Assembly: GCA_900772675.1 (NCBI GenBank)
Contig: CAAGRM010000007.1
Location: forward strand, 1-5,145
Reading direction: 5' to 3'
DNA from: Lachnospiraceae bacterium
GTDB lineage: Bacteria > Bacillota > Clostridia > Lachnospirales > Lachnospiraceae
DNA: 5,145 nucleotides
The position numbers and the translations under genes are program-made. Shown in pieces: positions 1 to 5,145 of this stretch; position 1 is the stretch's first letter; each line of letters starts with the position of its first letter. The notes below the pieces were generated by a model, which searched no databases, was not told the origin of the DNA, and saw nothing but the letters and a program-made list of their open reading frames with translations.

Positions 1-714
1 GGTGGCGCACTGATGGAAGGCAGCCAGGTTATCGTACATTCCCGCGTTGACGAGAATCAGACCTGGACCGGAACCGTAACGAAAATAGACCGTGAGAATG
101 CACAGACCGGAAATAATAACGTCTACAGCAGTTCGGGCGATGGTATGACGCAGTCGAGCAACTATCCGTTTTACGTACAGCTCGACGGAACGAACGGTCT
201 GATGCTCGGACAGCATGTTTATATCGAGCCGGATATCGGCCAGCAGGAAATCAAAACCGGAATCTGGCTGTCCGATTCCTTCCTTAATGATATCGACAGC
301 ACTCCTTATGTCTGGGCAGACAATGGAAACGGTAAACTGGAAAAAAGAAGCGTAACATTAGGAACATATGATGAAAACATGATGGAATACCAGATCACCG
401 ACGGCCTGAAGGAGGATGACGCAATCACTTTCCCGGAGGACGGTCTGGAAGAAGGCATGAAGACAGTAGTAAGCACCGATGGTTCGCTGGGACAGAGTAA
501 TCCGGCCGGCGGCGAGAATGACGGAATGGAAGATGACGGCATGATCGACAACGGTGACGGAATGGTGGATGATACCATGGATGGCGCAGAGTACAGCGAA
601 ACAGAAGATTCAACGAATATGATGAGAAACGCGGATCATGGTGAAGCGGGTGATGCGGACCCGGCAGACATGCAGGAAGCCGGATCGGCAGATGACGGGG
701 AGGTGCAGCCGTGA
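1..714 (+). CDS. HlyD/MacA-family membrane-fusion adaptor, C-terminal part (5' truncated by window edge)
   Basis: This is the C-terminal 237 residues of an extracytoplasmic adaptor for an ABC exporter. The frame is open from base 1 (Gly-Gly-Ala-Leu before the first Met at 13), so that Met is internal and the true start lies upstream. The visible part begins in the beta-barrel domain (L-x-x-G-x-x-V followed by WTGTVTKI, about nt 10-87), continues through YPFYVQL and GQHVYIEPD (about nt 163-234), and then enters the membrane-proximal domain (GKLEKRSVTLG, then a DGLKEDDAITFP-like ending, about nt 331-435). It ends in a long acidic tail. These blocks line up in the same order with the C-terminus of the adaptor at 1391-3847, so the two are paralogues. 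The membrane anchor, lipoyl domain and coiled-coil hairpin are not in view. The stop overlaps the start of the ATPase gene by 4 nt, indicating co-translation. Family assignment is good; substrate unknown. Confidence 0.85.
   Translation, partial: GGALMEGSQVIVHSRVDENQTWTGTVTKIDRENAQTGNNNVYSSSGDGMTQSSNYPFYVQLDGTNGLMLGQHVYIEPDIGQQEIKTGIWLSDSFLNDIDSTPYVWADNGNGKLEKRSVTLGTYDENMMEYQITDGLKEDDAITFPEDGLEEGMKTVVSTDGSLGQSNPAGGENDGMEDDGMIDNGDGMVDDTMDGAEYSETEDSTNMMRNADHGEAGDADPADMQEAGSADDGEVQP
508..711 (+). other. Acidic, Met-rich low-complexity C-terminal tail of the first adaptor
   Basis: The last 68 residues of the first adaptor are about one-third Asp/Glu, with a single Arg and a single His. Seven Met residues are present, several in the recurring Asp-Gly-Met context (NDGM, DDGM, GDGM). 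The tail follows the point where the adaptor fold normally ends and is predicted to be disordered and extracytoplasmic. A role in binding cations or cationic substrates is possible, but this is inference. The second adaptor has only a short Ser-rich end at the equivalent position. Confidence 0.7.
697..705 (+). promoter_or_regulatory. Ribosome binding site for the ATPase gene (supports GTG start)
   Basis: GGGGAGGTG lies 5 nt before the GTG at 711 (7 nt when measured from the GGAGG core), inside the end of the first adaptor gene. It supports GTG 711 as the start. The first in-frame ATG, 12 codons further on, would remove the conserved N-terminal strand of the nucleotide-binding domain. Confidence 0.8.
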
Positions 715-1394
715 TTCTGGAATTAGAGAATATCTGTAAAGAATATATGCAGGGCAAAATCCCGGTTCCGGTTCTGAAAAACATCAATTTTTCCATGGAA
801 GAAGGCGAGTACGTTGCAATCATGGGTCCTTCCGGATCCGGAAAAACAACGCTGATGAACATTGTCGGCTGTCTCGACCAGGCAACGAGCGGACGGCTGA
901 TTCTCGACGGACAGGATATCAGCAAATGCAGTGACAATCAGATGTCTGATATCCGCCTGCAGAAAATTGGGTTCGTTTTTCAGAACTTTCAGCTTCTTTC
1001 AAGACAGAGCGCGATGGAAAACGTATGTCTGCCGTTAACGTATGCGGGTGTACCGAAAAAAGAGAGAAGAGAGCGTGCGGCGATTGCCCTCGAGCGTGTA
1101 GGGCTCGGCGATCGCATGGATTTTAAGCCGACGCAGCTTTCCGGCGGACAGAAACAGCGTGTGGCGATTGCACGGGCAATTGTCAACCATCCGAAAATTT
1201 TGCTGGCTGATGAGCCGACGGGAGCACTCGATTCCCATTCCGGCGAGCAGGTGATGGAGCTGTTTCAAAGTCTGAATGATGAGGGAGTCAGCATTTTAAT
1301 GATCACACATGATGCGGATATCGCATCAATGGCACAGCGCACCGTGGAGATCCGCGACGGTAGGATGAAGTCGAAGGAGGTGGAAGAGGCATGA
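711..1394 (+). CDS. ABC transporter ATP-binding protein, MacB/LolD/YknY class
   Basis: This is the cytoplasmic nucleotide-binding subunit that hydrolyses ATP to power the MacB-type permease encoded at 3859-5109. The 227-residue length is normal for a stand-alone member of this class. All motifs are intact: Walker A GPSGSGKT at residues 39-46, Q-loop Gln91 (GFVFQNFQLL), signature LSGGQKQR at 143-150, Walker B ILLADEPTG at 163-171 with catalytic Glu168, D-loop ALDS at 172-175, and H-loop His200 (ITHD). The MNIVGCLD stretch after Walker A and the GFVFQNFQLL block are typical of the MacB/LolD group. The start is GTG, chosen from the ribosome binding site and from the conserved beginning ILELENICKEY. 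The gene overlaps its upstream neighbour by GTGA and its downstream neighbour by ATGA. Nearest characterised relatives by architecture are Bacillus YknY and the ATPase half of MacB; the transported compound cannot be deduced. Confidence 0.96.
   Translation: MILELENICKEYMQGKIPVPVLKNINFSMEEGEYVAIMGPSGSGKTTLMNIVGCLDQATSGRLILDGQDISKCSDNQMSDIRLQKIGFVFQNFQLLSRQSAMENVCLPLTYAGVPKKERRERAAIALERVGLGDRMDFKPTQLSGGQKQRVAIARAIVNHPKILLADEPTGALDSHSGEQVMELFQSLNDEGVSILMITHDADIASMAQRTVEIRDGRMKSKEVEEA
1374..1381 (+). promoter_or_regulatory. Ribosome binding site for the large adaptor gene
   Basis: AAGGAGGT, a near-perfect anti-16S match, lies within the last codons of the ATPase gene, 9 nt before the ATG at 1391. 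The ATG overlaps the ATPase stop (ATGA), so ribosomes ending the ATPase can reinitiate directly. Confidence 0.85.
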
Positions 1395-3847
1395 AAAAGG
1401 GAAAAGCCGCAAAAAAGGCAGTGATTGCAGTTGTAACAGCAGTTGCCGTAGGTGGCGTAAGCATCGGAGGCTATTATGGGATCCGCCAGGCAAGAAAGAC
1501 GACAGTAAAAGTGTACCCGGTGAGTGATTTTACAAGCGGTTACTGGGGAGATAGCATGAATATGGAGGGACAGATCACCTCGACTGCTTCCCAGAACATC
1601 TACCTTTCCGATAGCGAGACCATTTCCCAGGTGCTTGTGAAAGAGGGCGATGTGGTAAATGCAGGAGATATACTGATGACCTACGATACGAGCATGATTG
1701 AGCTGGATCTGGAAACACAGCAGCTGAAGCTTGCCCAGACAAAACTGAAAATCCAGCAAAGTGAAAAGGAGCTGGAAAAGCTGAAAAAGACAAAGCCGGT
1801 ATCCGATACACCGCTGGATCCGGAAGAGCCGGACTTTCCGGAGGAACCTGATTTTCCTGATTTTCCAGAAGAGCCTGATTTCCCGGATGACCCGATGCCG
1901 GATCCGGAGCCGACTTACGAGGATGCGGTTCTGTACAGCAGTACAAATCCGCTTTTGTTTGGCTCCGAACCGTACAAGGGAGAAGGAACACAGGAGGATC
2001 CGTACACGTATCTTTGCGAACCGGGAACAATTCTGACCGGCGGATTTTTGAACCGGATGGCGGGCTATACGGACGAAAAGGGAACGAAAAAAGAAGAAAA
2101 CGGCGAGGGATTCTGGTTCCGTCTGGAGATTCACGAGGAAAATAAAGCCGCAGGGGCTCTGGAGACGGTATGGGAGCAGGACGGAACGAAGATTGCGAAA
2201 GCATACGAAACTACGTATGAGGCGGTTCTGAGCCTGAAGGAATCCAAATCGGCAGATGCACCGGAGGTAAAAATTACGACGCCTCTTACGAATACTGAAG
2301 TAACAGAGGGTGGCAAGCTGACGCTGAAAATCGGAATCAATGAGAAAAAAGATACCGAAAAGAATCCGGAAGAGAAAACCGAGGATAAAACCGAGGATAA
2401 AACCGAGGATAAAACCGAGGATAAAACCGAGGAGAAAGCTGAGAACAAAAGCGAGAAGGTAACGGAAAAACCGTCGAACAGTGTAACGCAGCCGGAAAAC
2501 CCCGGGAATGGAAGCAGTGAAACAGGGGATTTTACAGAAAATACAGAAAAGAATCTTACTTATACGTACGTCTGGAAACACAACGGAAGGGTAATTGACG
2601 GAGAATTTCAGGATGTTTTTACAAAAGAAAACATGACAAAAGACGATGCCGGAACTTACTCTGTAGAAGTGACCGTGAAAAACGATAAGGGAACTTCCAT
2701 GGCAGCAAGCACAGCAAATGTGACGGTAAAAGAAGGAACGGTTTCTCCGACTCCGAGTGCGACCCCGACTCCGACGATCGGTCCAGAGCCGAGTGAAGCA
2801 CCGGCACCGACCACGGAGCCGGTTCCAAGTGAAGTGCCGGTTCCAAGTGAAGTGCCGGTTCCAAGCGAAACGCCGGCTCCAACGGAAGCACCGACGCCGA
2901 CGGAAACACCAGTTTCGCCGGAAATACCGACTCCGACGGAAGCACCTGTAGAACCGGAAACGGAATCGCAGAGCGAAGATATGCCGCAGGCAGTGCAGAC
3001 GATGGCAAAAACGGTATTCTACGGTGAAAAAGCATCGGTACAGCCCCTCTTTTTATCGTCAGCAGGAAGTAACAACAGCTCTTCGGGTGAAGACATCCAG
3101 ATGACGTACACAAAAGATGAGCTGAAAAAAGCGATCAGTGAAAAAGAGAGTCAGATCCGTGATCTGAAGCTGGATCAGAAGGAAGAGGAACTTAAAGTCA
3201 AAAATACACAGAAATCCCTGGATTCCCAGACCGTAAAAGCGATGATCAGCGGTGTTGTAAAAAAAGTCGGAAATGCGGAAAAGCCGTCCAATGACGGAAG
3301 CGCGTTTATTCAGGTCAGCGGAAATGAGGGCTTGTATGTGCGTGGTTATCTGAGTGAGACGTATCTCGATCAGATCAAAGCAGGCGATAAGCTTAATGTA
3401 ACGTCGTGGTCTTCCGGTGCATTTGCAGTCGCAACCGTAACCGAAATTTCACCATATCCGACCACAAGTTACATGTCTTACAGTGAGACACCGGCGTCCT
3501 TCTATCCCTTCACGGCTGTTATACAGGAAGGCGGGGAAGGCTTTGAAAACGGTGACTGGATTGAGATTGCAATGACCGTTGGCACCGATATGGAAAACGG
3601 CAATGGACTGTACGTCAGCAAAGAATTCATTCGCGAGGAGAACGGACAGAAATTTGTTTATATCCGGGATGAGAAAGACAAGTTAAAGAAACAGGATGTT
3701 GTAACCGGAAAACTTCTGTGGGGCAGCTATTACGAAGTGAAGAGTGGCCTTTCCGAAGAAGATTATATTGCATTCCCGTACGGTAAAACTGTAGTGGAAG
3801 GTGCAGACACGAAAGAATCCAGCTCATCGGATTATTATAACAGTTAA
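1391..3847 (+). CDS. Giant HlyD/MacA-family adaptor with a ~440-residue insert at the coiled-coil hairpin tip
   Basis: This is the extracytoplasmic adaptor of the ABC exporter, 818 residues against roughly 350-450 for ordinary relatives. Order of parts: basic N-terminus and one hydrophobic anchor at about 9-30 (no lipobox Cys, so probably an uncleaved membrane helix); first half of the lipoyl domain at about 58-99 (ISQVLVKEGDVVNAGD); first hairpin helix at about 101-134; insert at about 135-572; second hairpin helix at about 573-610 (KDELKKAISEKESQIRDLKL); second lipoyl half at about 611-643; beta-barrel at about 644-735; membrane-proximal domain at about 736-797 ending in DYIAFPYG. The two helices are of matching length (about 32-38 residues), so the insert sits at the tip. 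The insert contains an EEPDFP linker, a beta-rich module, an Ig-like domain split by KTED repeats and a Pro-rich stalk. No LPXTG signal is present. The C-terminal half is paralogous to the adaptor at 1-714. Adaptor identity is firm; the function of the insert is unknown. Confidence 0.9.
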   Translation: MKKGKAAKKAVIAVVTAVAVGGVSIGGYYGIRQARKTTVKVYPVSDFTSGYWGDSMNMEGQITSTASQNIYLSDSETISQVLVKEGDVVNAGDILMTYDTSMIELDLETQQLKLAQTKLKIQQSEKELEKLKKTKPVSDTPLDPEEPDFPEEPDFPDFPEEPDFPDDPMPDPEPTYEDAVLYSSTNPLLFGSEPYKGEGTQEDPYTYLCEPGTILTGGFLNRMAGYTDEKGTKKEENGEGFWFRLEIHEENKAAGALETVWEQDGTKIAKAYETTYEAVLSLKESKSADAPEVKITTPLTNTEVTEGGKLTLKIGINEKKDTEKNPEEKTEDKTEDKTEDKTEDKTEEKAENKSEKVTEKPSNSVTQPENPGNGSSETGDFTENTEKNLTYTYVWKHNGRVIDGEFQDVFTKENMTKDDAGTYSVEVTVKNDKGTSMAASTANVTVKEGTVSPTPSATPTPTIGPEPSEAPAPTTEPVPSEVPVPSEVPVPSETPAPTEAPTPTETPVSPEIPTPTEAPVEPETESQSEDMPQAVQTMAKTVFYGEKASVQPLFLSSAGSNNSSSGEDIQMTYTKDELKKAISEKESQIRDLKLDQKEEELKVKNTQKSLDSQTVKAMISGVVKKVGNAEKPSNDGSAFIQVSGNEGLYVRGYLSETYLDQIKAGDKLNVTSWSSGAFAVATVTEISPYPTTSYMSYSETPASFYPFTAVIQEGGEGFENGDWIEIAMTVGTDMENGNGLYVSKEFIREENGQKFVYIRDEKDKLKKQDVVTGKLLWGSYYEVKSGLSEEDYIAFPYGKTVVEGADTKESSSSDYYNS
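1823..1885 (+). repeat. EEPDFP-repeat acidic/proline linker at the start of the insert
   Basis: Residues 145-165 of the large adaptor read EEPDFP twice, then a DFP half-unit, then EEPDFP again, followed by DDPMPDPEP. The repeat begins about ten residues after the first coiled-coil helix ends. It probably forms a stiff, negatively charged spacer between the hairpin tip and the next module. The copies differ at synonymous positions (for example gaagagccggactttccg versus gaggaacctgattttcct), so they are not recent DNA-level duplications. Confidence 0.8.
1916..2254 (+). other. Unrecognised beta-rich module within the adaptor insert
   Basis: Residues 176-288 of the large adaptor form a compact, non-repetitive segment between the EEPDFP linker and the Ig-like domain. 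Visible marks are GEGTQEDPYTYL at 197-208 (a G-x-G-T-x-x-D-P-Y pattern seen at the start of repeats and domains in many bacterial surface proteins), GGFLNRMAGY at 217-226, the aromatic strand FWFRLEIHEEN at 241-251, and the only Cys of the protein at 209. It reads as a small beta-rich domain with ordinary amino-acid composition. I cannot assign it to a named family or function. Confidence 0.5.
2258..2734 (+). other. Immunoglobulin-like domain, interrupted between the B and C strands
   Basis: Residues 290-448 of the large adaptor carry the landmarks of an I-set-like Ig fold: VTEGGKLTLKI at 304-314 (A'/B strand), YVWKHNGRVIDG at 393-404 with the core Trp395 (C strand), and DDAGTYSVEVTVKNDKG at 418-434 (the D-x-G-x-Y F-strand corner, then the F-G hairpin), with ANVTVKEG closing at 442-449. 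The two disulfide Cys positions are non-Cys, as is common in bacterial Ig-like domains. Between the B and C strands lie about 75 residues of charged low-complexity sequence including the KTED repeats; this loop is normally only a few residues long. Such domains usually serve as spacers or mediate binding at the cell surface. Confidence 0.7.
2375..2446 (+). repeat. 12-bp tandem repeat encoding KTED
   Basis: The unit AAAACCGAGGAT occurs four times exactly (2375-2422), then once with one mismatch (2423-2434, KTEE), then decays into KAEN and KSEK. It encodes Lys-Thr-Glu-Asp units in frame. Because the unit is a multiple of three, gain or loss of copies would change length without breaking the gene. 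The identical codons show recent expansion by slippage or unequal recombination. The encoded peptide is highly charged with alternating signs and sits in a loop of the Ig-like domain. Confidence 0.92.
2783..2962 (+). repeat. Ten contiguous P-x-P-[S/T]-E-x hexapeptide repeats (proline-rich stalk)
   Basis: Residues 465-524 divide without gaps into ten hexapeptides: PEPSEA, PAPTTE, PVPSEV, PVPSEV, PVPSET, PAPTEA, PTPTET, PVSPEI, PTPTEA, PVEPET. Units three and four are identical at the DNA level (18-bp repeats at 2819-2836 and 2837-2854), and unit five differs at three bases. A less regular Pro/Thr run (about residues 450-464) precedes them. Such Pro/Thr/Ser/Glu repeats are typical of wall-spanning stalks in Gram-positive surface proteins, which favours an extended, possibly glycosylated, cell-wall location. 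Confidence 0.88.
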
Positions 3848-3852
3848 GGAGG
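3846..3852 (+). promoter_or_regulatory. Ribosome binding site for the permease gene, overlapping the adaptor stop
   Basis: AAGGAGG starts within the TAA stop (3845-3847) of the large adaptor and lies 6 nt before the ATG at 3859. The position suggests that a ribosome terminating on the adaptor would restart on the permease. Confidence 0.88.
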
Positions 3853-3858
3853 CGCATT

Positions 3859-5109
3859 ATGTTAGAAAATGTAAGACTTTCCTTTCAGGGAATCTGGTCA
3901 CACAAAATGCGTTCCTTTCTGACCATGCTGGGCATTATCATCGGAATTGCGTCGATCATCTCCATTGTCTCCACCATCAAGGGAACGAATGAGCAGATCA
4001 AACAGAACCTGATCGGAGCCGGAAATAACAATGTGACGGTACGGTTAAAACAGGGGGATGGTGATTACTGGATGGACGGTGGGCTGCCAAGTGGCGTATC
4101 AAAGCTGTCCGCCGACCAGAAAAAGCGGATCTGTGAACAGGAACAGGTGGAGAATGCCTCATTTTACACCGAAAGAACGTATGTGAGCGGTATTGCGAAA
4201 GGAAATACCACACTGGACAGTGCAAAGGCACTTGGTGTGGATGAAAATTATCTATCCACATGCGGATATCAGATTTACCAGGGACGCGGTTTTGTGGAGA
4301 GTGACTTTTCGAAGATTCACAAAGTTGTCCTGCTTGACGATACTGCGGTGCTGACGCTGTTTCCGAATGAATCACCGGTCGGAAAAACGATAGAAATCAT
4401 GGGTGAGCCGTTTACCGTTGTCGGTGTGATCAAAAAATCCGATTCCTTTCAGCCGGTCATCAATTCCAGGGAGGATTACTATACGTACAACCAGGAATCC
4501 TACCCGCTGGTGCTGATGCCGGATGTATGCTGGCCGATCGTATTCCGGTATGATGAGCCGGAAAATGCCGTTGTAATGGCAAAAACGACCGAGGATATGA
4601 GTACAGTCGGAAAGACAACCGCAGAGATCATGAACGAGGCTGTTACCAATACATCGGATTCTCTGGCGTATAAAGCGGAGGATCTGCTGGAAAAAGCGAA
4701 GAGTCTGCAGGAATTAGGCCAGAGCACGAACCAGCAGCTGATCTGGATCGCAAGCATTTCACTTCTTGTCGGCGGTATCGGTGTTATGAACATTATGCTG
4801 GTATCTGTAACGGAGCGTACGAGTGAAATCGGTCTGAAAAAAGCAATTGGAGCGAGAAAACGCAGAATTCTGTTTCAGTTCCTGACCGAGGCGGCAGTGC
4901 TTACTAGTATCGGTGGACTGCTCGGCGTACTGGGCGGCATCATCATGGCACAGGTTATTTCGAGAGTATCGCAGACACCTGTGGCGATCAGCATTCCGGC
5001 GATTATCTTTTCCGTGGTATTCTCCATGGTGATTGGTATCGTATTTGGATTGCTGCCGTCGGTAAAAGCAGCAAATCTGAACCCGATTGATGCACTGCGA
5101 AGAGAGTAG
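3859..5109 (+). CDS. MacB/FtsX-family ABC transporter permease
   Basis: This is the membrane subunit of the exporter, 416 residues and complete. It shows the MacB layout. A short cytoplasmic N-terminus (LSFQGIWSHKMRSFLTMLG) leads into membrane helix 1 at about 19-40. A large extracytoplasmic MacB core domain follows at about 41-290, with elements such as GRGFVESDF, VVLLD and SPVGKTIEIMGEPFTVVGV. Three more helices lie at about 292-316, 340-366 and 379-400. Between helices 2 and 3 is the cytoplasmic coupling segment ERTSEIGLKKAIGARKRRI (319-337), which contacts the ATPase. The protein ends in LNPIDALRRE, the usual MacB-type C-terminus. In this family the permease works by mechanotransmission: ATP-driven closing of the cytoplasmic side moves the outer domain, which pushes substrate into the adaptor. 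It has no fused ATPase domain; that role belongs to the gene at 711-1394. Gene order resembles Bacillus yknXYZ except for the extra adaptor. Substrate not deducible. Confidence 0.95.
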   Translation: MLENVRLSFQGIWSHKMRSFLTMLGIIIGIASIISIVSTIKGTNEQIKQNLIGAGNNNVTVRLKQGDGDYWMDGGLPSGVSKLSADQKKRICEQEQVENASFYTERTYVSGIAKGNTTLDSAKALGVDENYLSTCGYQIYQGRGFVESDFSKIHKVVLLDDTAVLTLFPNESPVGKTIEIMGEPFTVVGVIKKSDSFQPVINSREDYYTYNQESYPLVLMPDVCWPIVFRYDEPENAVVMAKTTEDMSTVGKTTAEIMNEAVTNTSDSLAYKAEDLLEKAKSLQELGQSTNQQLIWIASISLLVGGIGVMNIMLVSVTERTSEIGLKKAIGARKRRILFQFLTEAAVLTSIGGLLGVLGGIIMAQVISRVSQTPVAISIPAIIFSVVFSMVIGIVFGLLPSVKAANLNPIDALRRE

Positions 5110-5145
5110 AAAAATCACAGAGCAGAAAAATCAGAAATAGAAAAC
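5110..5145 (+). other. A-rich start of the downstream intergenic region
   Basis: These 36 nt after the permease stop are A-rich. The 10-bp sequence AGAAAAATCA occurs twice (5108-5117, overlapping the stop codon, and 5124-5133). No hairpin plus T-run terminator, ribosome binding site or start codon is visible before the window ends, so the operon's end is undefined here. Confidence 0.5.

Noticed and set aside
538..582. Possible EF-hand or dockerin-type calcium loop in the acidic tail of the first adaptor (IDNGDGMVDD)
   Set aside because: The spacing does not satisfy D-x-[DN]-x-D-G with an acidic first position; the first ligand position falls on Ile. No helices flank it. Loose cation binding remains possible but not as an EF-hand.
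2375..2446. Short direct repeats resembling a repeat array such as CRISPR
   Set aside because: The units are 12 bp, contiguous with no spacers, and in frame inside a coding gene, so this is a coding minisatellite.
1265..2581. A 438-codon open frame on the minus strand opposite the large adaptor gene
   Set aside because: It is a shadow. Its repeated hydrophobic FILG units are only the antisense reading of the KTED DNA repeat, it has no ribosome binding site, and the plus strand here encodes a recognisable adaptor.
2757..2951. Arg-rich plus-strand open frame (64 codons) within the proline-rich region
   Set aside because: It is an out-of-frame reading of the repeated Pro/Thr/Glu codons; its periodic RRK pattern follows from the repeat. 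It has no ribosome binding site.
3790..3847. A sortase (LPXTG) anchor at the C-terminus of the large adaptor, suggested by its wall-stalk-like repeats
   Set aside because: The C-terminus is a short Ser/Asp/Tyr tail with no LPXTG motif, hydrophobic segment or basic end. The protein is anchored by its N-terminal helix.
1..5109. RND-type efflux system, since such adaptors are often labelled RND adaptor subunits
   Set aside because: No RND pump is encoded. The energy-coupling parts are an ABC ATPase and a MacB-type permease, so this is an ABC exporter.
5108..5145. Rho-independent terminator after the permease
   Set aside because: The sequence is A-rich with a short direct repeat, but no inverted repeat followed by a T-run is present in the 36 nt available.

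Overview
The window is one compact plus-strand operon segment for a Gram-positive MacAB/YknXYZ-type ABC transporter. The organism looks like a member of the Clostridia, most plausibly Lachnospiraceae. This is inferred from four things: the strong AGGAGG-type ribosome binding sites, the balanced base composition with many AAA and GAA codons, the separate (unfused) MacB-type ATPase and permease genes, and the style of the adaptor proteins. The species cannot be named from the sequence alone.

Layout: (1) 1-714 is the 3' part of a membrane-fusion (HlyD/MacA-like) adaptor gene that starts upstream of the window and ends in an acidic, Met-rich tail. (2) 711-1394 is a complete MacB/LolD/YknY-class ABC ATPase with every canonical motif. 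(3) 1391-3847 is a second, very large adaptor of 818 aa. (4) 3859-5109 is a complete MacB/FtsX-type permease. The first three genes overlap by 4 nt at each junction (GTGA, ATGA), and the last follows after 11 nt with a Shine-Dalgarno sequence overlapping the previous stop codon. This is a tightly translationally coupled unit. No promoter is visible because the operon begins upstream, and the last 36 nt contain no recognisable terminator.

How the genes fit together: the ATPase drives the permease, whose large extracytoplasmic domain would dock with one or both adaptors. The substrate cannot be read from the sequence; relatives move antimicrobial peptides, toxins, lipoproteins or drugs.

The most unusual object is the second adaptor. 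Its N-terminal anchor, split lipoyl domain, coiled-coil hairpin, beta-barrel and membrane-proximal domain are all recognisable. The hairpin, however, is opened at its tip by about 440 residues. That insert holds, in order, an EEPDFP-repeat linker, an unrecognised beta-rich module, an immunoglobulin-like domain that is itself split by a KTED tandem repeat, and a ten-unit Pro/Thr/Ser/Glu hexapeptide stalk. In Gram-negative MacA the hairpin tip meets TolC. Here, with no outer membrane expected, the same position appears to present a surface or cell-wall module. The presence of two paralogous adaptors in one operon is the second point of interest.
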